DNA of 64,000 bases from Camellia lanceoleosa (Eukaryota; Streptophyta; Magnoliopsida; Ericales; Theaceae), in assembly GCA_025200525.1 (NCBI GenBank), contig CM045762.1:128949679-129013678 (forward strand), given 5' to 3'. The position numbers and the translations under genes are program-made. Positions 34,738-44,910 of the stretch are shown piece by piece. The notes under the pieces were generated by a model. It was not told the origin of the DNA and did not search any database. It saw nothing but the letters and a program-made list of their open reading frames with translations. Position 1 is the stretch's first letter; each line of letters opens with the position of its first letter.

Positions 34738-37125
34738 AGAGACTTATAGGAGAAGACGGGACTCAAATCGGGTTCCCGGATTGGGAGTTAGAACCGGATT
34801 TATCATGAAACTTGGCACACACAACCGCCTAGGCACTAGAGACTTTTGGGAGAAGACGGAACTCGAATCGGGTTCCCAGATTGGGAGTTAAGGCCGGATT
34901 TCACTTTAGGCAAACTAGTTCCTTAAGAAACTTGAATTCGAGGTGTTAACGCCCCAAAATCACCAAACGGCGTCGATTTAGCACGAAACTTGGCACACAC
35001 GACCGCCTAGGCATAAGAGACTTGTGGGAGAAGACGGGACTCTAATCGGGTTCCTAGTTTGAGAGTTAGAGCCGGATTTCACTTTAGGCAAACTAGTTCC
35101 TTAAGAAACTTGAATTCGAGGTGTTAACACCCCAAAATAACCAAACGGCGTTGGTTTAGCACGAAACTTGGCACACACGACCACCTAGGCACGAGAGACT
35201 TGTGGGAGAAGACGGGGCTCGAATCGGGTTCTCGATTTGAGAGTTAGAGTCAGATTTCGGTCTACGTAAATTAGTTCCTTAAAGAAGACAAGACTTCAAT
35301 CGAAATCCCAATTTAGGAGTTAGAGCCGGATTTCACTTTAGGCAAACTAGTTCCTTAAGAAACCTGAATTCAAGGTGTTAATGCCCCAAAATCACCAAAC
35401 GGCGTCGGTTTAGCACGAAACTTGGCACACACGACCGCCTAGGCATGAGAGACTTGTGGGAGAAGACGGGACTCGAATCGGGTTCCCGGTTTGGAAGTTA
35501 GAGTCGGATTTCGGTCTAGGCAAACTAGTTCCTTAAGAAACTTGAATTCGAGGTGTTGACGCCCCAAAATTACCAAACGGCGTCGGTTTAGCACGAAACT
35601 TGGCACACACGACCGCCTAGGCACGAGAGACTTGTGGGAGAAGACGAGACTCCAATCGGGTTCCCAGTTTGGGAGTTAGGGTCGGATTTCACTTTAGGCA
35701 TACTAGTTCTTTAAGAAACCTGAATACGAGGTGTTAACGCCCCAAAATCACCAAACGGCGTCGGTTTAGCACGAAACTTAGCACACACGACCACCTAGGC
35801 ACGAGAGACTTATGGGAGAAAACGGGACTCCAATCGGGTTCCCAGTTTGGGAGTTAGGGCCGGATTTCACTTTAGGCAAATTAGTTCCTTAAGAAACTTG
35901 AATTCGAGGTATTAACGCCCCAAAATCACCAAACGGCGTCGATTTAGCGCAAAACTTGGCACACACGACCGCCTAGGAACGAGAGACTTGTGGGAGAAGA
36001 CGGGGCTCGAATCGGGTTCCTGGTTTGGGAGTTAGAGTCGGATTTCATTCTAGGCAAATTAGTTCCTTAAGAAACTTGAATTCGAGGTGTTGACGGCCCA
36101 AAATCACCAAACGGCGTTGGTTTAGCACGAAACTTGGCACACACGACCGCCTAGGCACGAGAGACTTTTGAGAGAAGACGGGACTCCAATCGGGATCCCA
36201 GTTTGAAGGTTAGAGCTGGATTTCACTTTACGCAAACTAGTTCCTTAAGAAACTTGAATTTGAGGTGTTAATGCCCCAAAATCACCAAACGGTGTCGGTT
36301 TAGCACGAAATTTGGCACACACAATTGCTTAGGCATGAGAGACTTGTGGGAGAAGATGGGGCTCGAATCGGGTTCCCGGTTTGGGAGTTAGAGTCGGATT
36401 TCGGTCTAGGCAAACTAGTTCCTTGAGAAACTTGAATTCGAGGTGTTGACGCCCCAAAATCACCAAATAGCGGCGGTTTAGCACGAAACTTGGCACACAC
36501 GACCGCCTAGGCACGAGAGACTTGTGGGAGAAAACGGGGCTCGAATCGGGTTCTCGGTTTGATAGTTAGAGTCGGATTTTGGTCTAGGCAAACTAGTTCC
36601 TTAAGAAACTTGAAATCGATGTGTTGACTCCCCAAAATCACCAAACAGGGTTGGTTTAGCACGAAACTTGGCACACACGACCACCTAGGCACGAGAGACT
36701 TGTAAGAGAAGACGGGACTCCAATCGGCTTCCCGGTTTGGGAGTTAGAGTCGGATTTCACTTTAGGCAAACTAGTTCCTTAAGAAACTTGAAATCGAGGT
36801 GTTAACGCCCCAAAATCACCAAACGGCGTCGGTTTAGCACGAAACTTGGCACACACGACCGCCTAGGCACGAGAGACTTATGGGAGAAGACGAGGCTTGA
36901 ATCGGGTTCCCAGTTTGGGAGTTAGAGTCGGATTTCGGTCTAGGCAAACTAGTTCCTTAAGAAACTTAAATTCGAGGTGTTGACGCTCCAAAATCACCAA
37001 ACGGCGTCGGTTTAGCACGAAACTTGGCACACACGACCGCCTAGGCACAAGAGACTTTTGGGAGGAGACGAGACTCCAATCGAGTTTCCGGTTTGGGAGT
37101 TAGGGCCGGATTTCTGTCTAGCCAA
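34738..37125. repeat. 178-bp tandem array inside the CACTA element
   Basis: The unit contains TTTAGCACGAAACTTGGCAC and AACTAGTTCCTTAAGAAAC. The TAGCACGAA anchor (or its variant) lies at 34801, 34979, 35157, 35411, 35589, 35767, 35945, 36123, 36301, 36479, 36657, 36835 and 37013. Steps are exactly 178 bp except one of 254 bp, which is 178 plus a 76-bp partial unit. Units differ by point changes and fall into two types, CACTTTAGGC or CGGTCTAGGC. The unit length is not a multiple of three, so the array is not a coding repeat. It lies between the TnpA-like gene and the CACTA 3' end. Confidence 0.97.
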
Positions 37126-37659
37126 AATTATTTACTAAACTGTCTTTGTAATTATATAGTAGTTAATTTTTTATGTTTTTCTGTAATTAAAATATTAACA
37201 CCATTATATTGTCATTAATTATTTTTATTTTCTTATTTTCAGATATTTCCTGAGTAGCAGTTTGCTTCTTGTGGAATGCGGGCGTGTAAAGATTATGACC
37301 AGCTTTTGTTTTTGTAACCCACGGAAGAATTAAGACGAAAACTTTTGGTTTTGATTTTGATTTACGTTATTTAAATTTGTGAACAACATTATGTATGTAT
37401 TATGCGACATTATGTAGTAGGATAATTTTTATTGTTATGAATTTTTATTTATGTATTGTTATGAATGGAACAACATTATGAATTTTTATTATGTGCCAAC
37501 TTTTTTTTATGTATGTATTTATATTATTATGTAATAATCGGTTTTTTTTTTTTTAGTTATTTTTCATTTAATACAGGTTATTTTCATATTTTTAATAATT
37601 TTAATACATTTTTTTTTTTTTTGAGACGACAGCACACACCGTCTCAAAAAGAAAATTGA
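37126..37659. other. Non-coding CACTA region between array and 3' end
   Basis: AT-rich DNA with a probable acceptor (TTTTCAG at about 37236-37242), a possible last exon of the TnpA-like gene near 37243-37320, and T-rich runs. Too little is conserved to name a frame. Confidence 0.4.
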
Positions 37660-38095
37660 ACCAGGGTTTTTTGCGACGGCACCTTTACTGTCGCAAAAGA
37701 TAGGGAATTGATTGAAAAATAAGGCCTTTAGCGACGGTGTTATTGCCGTCACCAATAGTCCTTTAGCGACGGCTCAGGTGCTGTCTCAAATACACGTTTA
37801 GCAACGGTATTTTTGCCGTCGCAAAAAACCTTTTTAGCGACGGCAACACAGTGCCGTCTCAAAAAAAGTCAGATTTTCATCCGTTATTTGCGACAGAATT
37901 TTCCCGTCGCAAAAAAGGCATTTTGCCGTCGTAAAAAAAAGGCGATGGCGTTATGCCGTCGCTAAAACCCTTTTGCAACCCCCTTTGTTGCAACCCCCCA
38001 CTTGCTGTCGCAAAAAGCCACTTACCGTCGCAAAAAACCTTTTGAGACGGCATTTAAGGTATTTGCGACGGCGTTTTGCCGTCGCAAAAAAGTAA
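37660..38095. repeat. CACTA 3' subterminal repeats
   Basis: About fifteen GCGACGG / CCGTCGC motifs in both orientations, the same family as at 4042-4385. The last forms a hairpin (GCGACGGC, GTTTT, GCCGTCGC) about 20 bp from the element tip. Confidence 0.88.
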
Positions 38096-38108
38096 TTTTT
38101 TTGTAGTG

Positions 38109-39750
38109 TTGAGAAAGAGATTAAAATGGAGAAGGAGATTAAGATAGAGGTTGGAAAGGGGATTGGGATGGAGGAGGAGGAGGAGGAGGTGGAGGTGGTA
38201 TTAGAAAAATAGTGAGGGGACTAGAAATTTTTTTATTTTTTACATGTTGGGAATTTTTTTTGAACATTAATGTTTAATTTTTTGTATTTTTTTTATTATT
38301 TATATAAAAATAATTTAACAATTCGTATGCTAACAACCATCATCAAAACAAACATAATTTTACTTAATCCCTCACTATTAATTCCCTCACTATTAATCTC
38401 ATCTATTCTACCTCTGAAAATAAACGGGACCTTAATTTTCATATTCACAGGTTGGAATTAAAATAGTCATAATTTTGGGTATTGTTTAATAGTTTGGATC
38501 ATCGAAATTCATTTTAAAATGGATTTATCAAATTCAAACGTTCTCTTAAATTGAGATCACAACGTAAGGGAAGCCAAACCCTTTTTATTTATCTATTGAA
38601 ATTATTTTAACCTATCTCCCCATATTTTAACATATCTATCCAAATTATTTTAATTTATTTGTCCTAATATTTTTATTTATTTGTTCAAATTATATTAACT
38701 TTTTTGTTGCCCGCATTTGGACAAATAGGTACTTCAAGCTTAAAGTAAAAAACAAATCATTTATGATTTTAAAATTTCAACATGTCATAATTTTACAAGT
38801 CCTTTTTGAATGATATATTTTTTATTTCATAGATTTTTTCAAAGGATTTTAGTCTAAAGTCCTAATATTAAGATTTTATCAGATACAGAATATATAATAT
38901 TTTCATAATAATTAGAGTCCCTCAATATTTTCACAAAAAAATTTTAGTACAGGGTTCAAAGTAAAATTTTATAGAGAAACTTCAACTTCACAAAAAAATT
39001 TTAGCTTGTAATATTATTAAGCAACATTAACTAATAAGACAAAATATATCTCTCTTACTACCAAAAGTTGGAGAGAGATGTTTTACTGATTTATCCTTTT
39101 TCAAAACCTATCCATCTGAAATTAGTGAAGGCAATTTTGAGCATTTACTTTTACAAAAAATTCATACTTTGCTGTTTTGATTGATCAAAAAATCATTTTG
39201 TTCACTTTTTTTTAAAAAAAAAAATTATATTTAATATTAATCTTATTTGAAAAATATCAAAAGAAATGAATATACATATATGAATTTTATTAAAAACAAA
39301 TCTATAAAACTCTAATTATGAAATTTTAAATTTTTCTAATACAAAATAAATTTATTTAACAAAAATATGTCGTAATGGCCTTAAAAATTGGGTGGAGTTA
39401 CATCCCAATGGCACATAGGTGTTTAGTTTTTTTTTTTTTTTTTTTTTTTTAATATGACTTGCACCAACAACATTTCATTTTCGTTTCATCATAAAATCAC
39501 TTACACTCTATATATTTTTGTAATTTTTTTTTATTTTTTCTACTGTGGTGTAATTATTCCTTAAAAAATTTAGCACATGAAAGAATTTCTAAATAAAATT
39601 AAATATTATATTTATAACTTGAGTCCTCATAACAAAATAGTACGAATTAAAATTAAAAAAATTATTTTTAAAAATTCTAAAGTAAACAAACGGCTACTCG
39701 TAAAAAGTCATGCCAGTGCCCGATTATGAAGGTTAACACGGTTTCACAAG
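38109..39750. repeat. Duplicated host segment, copy A, right part
   Basis: This continues copy A after the CACTA insertion and matches about 40658-42241. It includes the second half of a Tourist-like MITE, a long T-run at about 39429-39450, and the sequence TTTCACAAG at 39742-39750. That word is the unoccupied version of the site filled by a MITE in copy B. It is non-coding. Confidence 0.9.
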
Positions 39751-39759
39751 GTTGTCGAT

Positions 39760-39860
39760 GGGGTCCACACTGTAATCACACCACACCGAGAGTTCAACTC
39801 TATTGCCCAAGTCAAGTCGTCGGTGTGCTACATTGACCGCCACTTGGATTAACCATTTAA
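39760..39860. repeat. Promoter-like block, copy 2
   Basis: Same block as at 3667, beginning GGGGTCCACACTG, between copies A and B of the duplicated segment. It lacks the TTTCAAT end. Confidence 0.85.
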
Positions 39861-40304
39861 TACTACATTAAACATCAATGCTAAAAGGATACGGAGAAAA
39901 TATCATTTTATCCTCTAAATTTTTATATATTTTTTAAATTGACATCTAAGTTTTAATTAATATTAATTTTATACTTAAATTTTTAAAATTTTAATCAATT
40001 TGATTCATGTCGTCGCATTCATCTGTAATTGGACGGAATGTCCTAATGTGACACCAAAGTTCATATGAAATTTTATTTTACCTCCTAAATTATACTTGAA
40101 AAAATTAATTTGCCCCCAAATTAAAAATCAATTTGTCCCTCAAATTATACCTTAAAAATCAATTTACTCCCCACGTCAGCACATTCTATCTGATTATTGA
40201 TAAAATGTGACGACAGGAATCAAATCGATCAAAATTTTAAAAATTTAGATGTAAAATTAATATTATTCAAAATTTAACAATTAAATTAAAAATTGATTAT
40301 TGTT

Positions 40305-40418
40305 GGGGTCCACACTGAAATCACACCACACCGACCGTTGAACTCTATTGCCTAAGTCAAGTCGTCGGTGTGCTACATTGACCGCTACTTAGATTAACAA
40401 TTTAACTCCTGTTTCAAT
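40305..40418. repeat. Promoter-like block, copy 3
   Basis: Same block inside copy B, at the place equivalent to copy 1 in segment A. Confidence 0.85.
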
Positions 40419-40576
40419 AAATAAAAAAAATTAAAAAAAGAAAACGAAAAAAAAAGAAAATGCATCAAATATATTTGATCATATATATCTCTAAGATTTA
40501 AGGGACTGAATTTTGTAACATCCCTTATGCTGCGTGTATGTAGTTTGATAAATTGTAGTTTTGTTAATGGATATTA

Positions 40577-40974
40577 GGCTCCGTTTGTTTTGAGGTGTAG
40601 AGGGTGAGATGAGATCAGGATGGAGACAGGACCCATTTAGTGTTGTGTTTGTTTGTAGAGTTGAGAAAGAGATTACGATAGAGGAGGAAATTAAGATAGA
40701 GGTTGGAAAGAGGATTGGGATGGAGGAGGTGGAGGTGATATTAGAAAAATAGCGAGGGGACTAAAATTTTTTTTATTTTTTACATGTTGGGCATTTTTTT
40801 GAACATTAATGTTTAATTTTTTGTATTTTTTATTTGTTTTATTATTTTATATAAAAATAATTTAACAATTCTTATACTAACAACTATCATCAAAACAAAC
40901 ACAATTTTACTTAATCCCCTAACTATCAATCTCCTCAATTCTACCTCTGAAAATAAACAGGGCCTTAATTTTCA
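40577..40974. mobile_element. Tourist-like MITE (copy B), uninterrupted
   Basis: A 398-bp element with ends GGCTCCGTTTGTTTTG and AAAATAAACAGGGCC, flanked by TTA on both sides. It is the uninterrupted counterpart of 3933-38431 and shows that the MITE was in place before the segment was duplicated. Confidence 0.85.
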
Positions 40975-42241
40975 TATTCACTGGTTGGAATTAAAATATT
41001 CATAATTTTGGGTATTATTTAATAGTTTGAATCATTGAAATTTATTTTAAAATGAGTTTATCAAATTCAAACGTTCTCTTAAATTGAGATCACAACTTAA
41101 GGGAACCCAAACCCTTTTTATTTATCTATTGAAATTATTTAACCTATCTCCCCATATTTTAACATATCTATCCAAATTAGTTTAATTTATTTGTCCTAAT
41201 ATTTTTATTTGTTTAAATTATTTTAACTTTTTTGTTGCCCTCATTTGGACAAATAGGTACTTGAAGCTTAAAGTAAAAAACAAATCATTTATGATTTTAA
41301 AATTTCAACATGTCGTAAATTGAATGATATATTTTTATTTCATAGATTTTTTCAAAGGATTTTAGTTTAAAGTTCTAATATTAAGATTTTATAAGATACA
41401 GAACATATAATATTTTCATAATAGTTGGAGTCCCTCAATAGTTTTACAGAAAAATTTTAGTACAGGGTTCAAAGTAAAATTTTATAGAGAAATTTCAACT
41501 TCACAAAAAAAATTTAGCTTGTAATATTATTAAGGAACCTTAACTAATAAGAAAAAATATATCGGATCTCTTTTACTACCAAAAGTTGAAGAGAGATGTT
41601 TTACTGATTTATCCTTTTTCAAAACCTATCCATCTCAAATTGGTGAAGGCAATTTTGAGCATTTACTTTTACAAAAAATTCGTACTTTGCTGTTTTGATT
41701 GATCGAAAAATCATTTTGTTCACTTTTTTTTTTAAATTATATTTAATATTAATCTTATTTGAAAAATATCAAAAGAAATGAATATACATACATGAATTTT
41801 ATTAAAAACAAATCTATAAAACTCAAATTATGAGATTTTAAAATTTTCTAATACAAAATAAATTTGTTTAACAAAAAATATGTCCTAATGGCCTTAAAAA
41901 TTGGGGGAGTTACATCCCAATGGCACATAGGTTTTTTTTTTTTTTTTTTTAATATGACTTGCACCAACAATATTTCACTTCCATCTTATCACAAAATAAC
42001 TTGCACCCTGCATGTTTTTGTAAATTTTTTTATTTTTCTTACTGTGTTGTAATTCTTCCTTAAAAATTTAACACACGAAAAAATTTCTAAATAAAATTAA
42101 AAAATATATTTAAAACTTGAGCCCTCAAAATAAAATAGTACGAATTAAAATTAAAAAAATTATTTTTAAAAATTCTAAACTACACAAACAGCTACTCGTA
42201 AAAGTCACGCCAGTGCCCAATTATTAACACGGTTTCACAAG

Positions 42242-42403
42242 CAAAAATATTTGGGAGTCTTAATTTTTGTGGTTTAAATGGTTTAAAATTGTCAAAATGA
42301 CGTCGTCTTGACAATTTTGATATTGTTTTGCACTCAAAACGACGTCATTTTGACAAATTTAAACTATTTGAATCACAAAAATTAAGACTCTCTACCATTA
42401 TTA
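42242..42403. mobile_element. MULE-type MITE in the tandem-kinase promoter
   Basis: 162 bp flanked by the 9-bp duplication TTTCACAAG (42233-42241, 42404-42412). Copy A shows the empty site with one TTTCACAAG (39742-39750). The arms are long inverted repeats (GAGTCTTAATTTTTGTG and its complement) that can fold into one hairpin. A 9-bp duplication is typical of Mutator-like elements. Each arm ends in TGACGTC/GACGTCA (42298-42304, 42341-42347). The element ends 233 bp before the kinase ATG. Confidence 0.87.
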
Positions 42404-42442
42404 TTTCACAAGGCCCCACAGTCACGCTGTATGGTTGTTCAT

Positions 42443-42549
42443 GGGGTCCACACTGAAATCACATCACACCGAGTGTTCAACTCTATTGTCTAAGTCAAGT
42501 CATCGGTGTGCTACAATGACCGCGTCTTAGATTAACTCCTCTTTCAATC
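42443..42549 (+). promoter_or_regulatory. Promoter-like block, copy 4, upstream of the tandem kinase gene
   Basis: This fourth copy ends 87 bp before the kinase ATG (42637) and merges into a CT-rich leader (about 42555-42600). Its place suggests that the other three copies descend from promoters of duplicated kinase genes whose coding parts are lost. That is inference. No experimental start site is known. Confidence 0.5.
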
Positions 42550-42636
42550 AGAGACCACTCATTGTTTCTTTCTCATCTCTCAAAAATTCGTCTTTTTTGA
42601 TCATCTTCTAGGTTACTGGTACCAAATATCAAAGAT

Positions 42637-44910
42637 ATGTCTGATTTAAGTGCTGATGATGCAATTTCAAGCGTTGTGATTGAATCATGCCGTTGCTTTT
42701 CACTAGCTGAGATACAATCAATCACCAACAATTTTAATGAAGAATTAGTTATTGGGATTGGCGGATTTGGTAAGGTATATATGGGGTTCATCGACAACGA
42801 TGCTACACCTGTTGCCATAAAGAGGTTGAAAGCAGAGTCCAATCAAGGCGCAGAGGAGTTCTGGACTGAGGTCAAGATGTTGTCTAAGCTCCGACACACT
42901 CATCTTGTTGCTCTGATCGGCCTATGCAGCGACTGCGAAGAAATGATCCTTGTTTACGAATACATGGCTCGTGGGACCCTAGCCGATCAGCTCTATAAAA
43001 GAAGGAGAAACCAAACTGAAATTACTACTTTTCATCTCACATGGGAGCAAAGGCTCCACATTTGCATCGGTGCAGCACGAGGGTTAGACTACCTTCATAC
43101 TGGTACCGATCAAAGTTTCATACACCGAGATGTGAAGACTACAAATATTCTGTTAAATGGGAAATGGGTAGCCAAGATTTCAGATTTTGGGCTATCTAAG
43201 AGCACTGCAAGCCATTCAGCAACCCATGTTAGCACAAACGTCAAAGGTACAGTTGGGTATTTAGATCCAGAATATTTCTATACCCGCAGACTAACCAAGA
43301 AATCTGATGTGTATGCCTTTGGTGTGGTGTTGATGGAAGTTCTCTGCGGGAGGCCGCCGGTGGATACAAGACTCGAGGAGGAGGAAATTAGTTTAATCCT
43401 TTGGGCTCAACGACACATTAAAAAGGGAAAGGTTGATCGAATCATTGATCCCTCATTGATTGGGCAAATAACACCACAAAGTCTAAAGTACTTTGTAGAA
43501 GTTGCCTACAATTGTTTACATACTGGTTCAAAGGAAAGGCCTACAATGGCTGAAGTGGTGGGGACTCTTGATCTTGCATTGTTATCACAATGTAAAGGAC
43601 GATCAGGGGGAATAATCGGAAAGGTTCTTCAGGGTATTGCAACTGTGCCTAAAGGTATGAATCGTTGGTGGAGGGAGAGAAATGAGAATGGTTTTAAGAG
43701 CGGACCATCAAATGATTCATTTTGGGAACCACTTCCAGATAGTGTCACCCGACAATTCCGTCGCTTCTCACTGGCTGATATTCGAGCAGCCACAAATGAT
43801 TTCAGTGAGGATCGTTTGATCGGAGAAGGTGGGTCTCGCAAGGTGTACAAAGGGTATTTGGATGGGGAAACTGGTATTGTTGCGATCAAAATGTTCGCGG
43901 CGGCAACGTTGCAATCAAGGCAAGGCCGGAAAGAAGCTAGGGTTGAGATTGAGGTACACTCCCTACTCGACAGTCACCCCCACATAGTCTCTCTAATTGG
44001 ATTCTGCAATGAGAAATCACAGTTAATCGGCGTGTATGATTACATGACAAATGGATCCTTGGAAGATCATTTATTCAACATAAACAGCGATCCACTTTTG
44101 TGGAAAGAGCGACTCAAGATTTGCATTGGTGTAGCAAGAGGACTACAACATCTCCATTCAAGTGTGAAGCATAGAGTTATCCACCGTGACGTAAGGCCAG
44201 CCAATATTCTGTTGGACGAGAATTGGGTTGCAAAAGTTACTGATTTTGAAATCTCTAAACTAATACCCAATGACATTGCAAATGAATTATTTTCTACAGG
44301 GGTTTGTGGCACTTTAGGATATATGGCACCAGAGTACGCCATACATGGAAAATTGACAAAAAAATCAGACGTGTACTCGTTTGGTACGGTGTTGTTGGAA
44401 TTATTTTGTGCCAAGCGGTCACTTACTTCCGGCCCGAATGAAGGTGAGGAGTCCCTTCACCGTTGGTTCAAAAGTAGCTGCAAAAGAGGAACCATTGATC
44501 AAGTCATTGATCCATATCTGATTGGGAAAATAGCACCAGAATGCTTCAAGGAGTTTGTCAAGATTGCATTGAGTTGTATTCTTTTTCAGGTAATCCAACG
44601 ACCCTCGATGGATGATGTGGTAACGAGTCTCCAGTTAGCATTGCAATTGCAGGAGACTTGGGAGACTCGTATCGAGATTGGTGTTGAGTTATCTATGACC
44701 GAACCTAGTTCTTACAACAACGTCTTCTCTATTGATGAACTGAGCAACAACGTCTTCTCTATTGATGAACCGAGCAACATCGTCTTCTCTATTGATGAAC
44801 TGAGCCATTCGGATACTGATGATGTTCTAACTTTAAAAAACGTCTTCTGTATTGATGAACTGAGCCACTCGGATACTGATGATGTTCTAACTTTAAATTC
44901 TGATGAATGA
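42637..44910 (+). CDS. Tandem kinase protein, FERONIA-type kinase plus degenerate second kinase
   Basis: 757 residues in one uninterrupted frame. Kinase 1 (about 21-318): glycine loop GIGGFGKV, VAIK Lys62, HRD 163-165, DFG 183-185, GTVGYLDPEY, all intact. Its wording is that of the CrRLK1L (FERONIA) family. Kinase 2 (about 377-670): VAIK Lys418 and HRD 516-518 are kept, but the glycine loop reads GEGGSRKV and DFG is DFE (536-538), so it is probably a pseudokinase. The tail has four NVFSIDEL-like repeats (about 695-741) and HSDTDDVLTL twice. No signal peptide, ectodomain or membrane segment is seen, so it should be cytosolic. Plant tandem kinase-pseudokinase proteins include several immune receptors (such as Rpg1 and Yr15/WTK1); function here is inference. 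The start is the first ATG, just before kinase 1. Confidence 0.92.
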   Translation: MSDLSADDAISSVVIESCRCFSLAEIQSITNNFNEELVIGIGGFGKVYMGFIDNDATPVAIKRLKAESNQGAEEFWTEVKMLSKLRHTHLVALIGLCSDCEEMILVYEYMARGTLADQLYKRRRNQTEITTFHLTWEQRLHICIGAARGLDYLHTGTDQSFIHRDVKTTNILLNGKWVAKISDFGLSKSTASHSATHVSTNVKGTVGYLDPEYFYTRRLTKKSDVYAFGVVLMEVLCGRPPVDTRLEEEEISLILWAQRHIKKGKVDRIIDPSLIGQITPQSLKYFVEVAYNCLHTGSKERPTMAEVVGTLDLALLSQCKGRSGGIIGKVLQGIATVPKGMNRWWRERNENGFKSGPSNDSFWEPLPDSVTRQFRRFSLADIRAATNDFSEDRLIGEGGSRKVYKGYLDGETGIVAIKMFAAATLQSRQGRKEARVEIEVHSLLDSHPHIVSLIGFCNEKSQLIGVYDYMTNGSLEDHLFNINSDPLLWKERLKICIGVARGLQHLHSSVKHRVIHRDVRPANILLDENWVAKVTDFEISKLIPNDIANELFSTGVCGTLGYMAPEYAIHGKLTKKSDVYSFGTVLLELFCAKRSLTSGPNEGEESLHRWFKSSCKRGTIDQVIDPYLIGKIAPECFKEFVKIALSCILFQVIQRPSMDDVVTSLQLALQLQETWETRIEIGVELSMTEPSSYNNVFSIDELSNNVFSIDEPSNIVFSIDELSHSDTDDVLTLKNVFCIDELSHSDTDDVLTLNSDE

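Larger units (their letters stand above)
4020..38108 (+). mobile_element. CACTA (En/Spm-type) DNA transposon with nested insertions
   Basis: The right end reads CACTACAAAAAAATTAC on the minus strand, the standard CACTA tip. The left end reads TAATACAAGAAAAC, which differs from CACTACAAGAAAA at two of 13 bases. Both sides are flanked by the 3-bp duplication TTG (4017-4019 and 38109-38111), the length known for this superfamily. Copy B preserves the empty site. The element spans 34,089 bp. Removing one gypsy element, one solo LTR and their target duplications leaves about 11.4 kb, a normal size for an autonomous CACTA. Inside are subterminal GCGACGG repeats, a TNP2 transposase gene, a TnpA-like gene and a 178-bp array. 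The genes are broken, so it cannot supply its own transposase. Confidence 0.95.
3933..38431. mobile_element. Tourist-like MITE (copy A) interrupted by the CACTA element
   Basis: The left end GGCCCTGTTTGTTTTGG (3933) follows TTA, and the right end AAAATAAACGGGACC (to 38431) is followed by TTA. The ends are inverted repeats and TTA is the target duplication usual for PIF/Harbinger (Tourist) MITEs. Without the CACTA insert the element is about 400 bp. The same MITE is intact in copy B. Confidence 0.8.
39862..42241. repeat. Duplicated host segment, copy B
   Basis: Tandem direct copy of segment A without the CACTA element. Near 40650-40665 the word GTTTGTAGAGTTGAGAAAGAG shows a single TTG where copy A has the transposon between two TTGs. 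Small indels and substitutions separate the copies (about 90 percent identity by eye). The copy ends at TTTCACAAG (42233-42241) beside a MITE. It is non-coding. Confidence 0.9.

Noticed and set aside
35439..36692. Repeated 61-residue minus-strand frames in the 178-bp array
   Set aside because: The unit is not a multiple of three and each frame ends within one unit. They are copies of one chance frame.
34738..37125. CRISPR-like or VNTR-coding reading of the regular array
   Set aside because: There are no short repeats with unique spacers; the whole 178 bp repeats. A CRISPR array is not expected in a plant nucleus.
42637..44910. Tandem kinase as two adjacent genes or as a normal receptor kinase
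   Set aside because: The frame is open through both domains with no stop between them. No signal peptide, malectin region or membrane segment is found upstream, where the duplicated non-coding segment lies.
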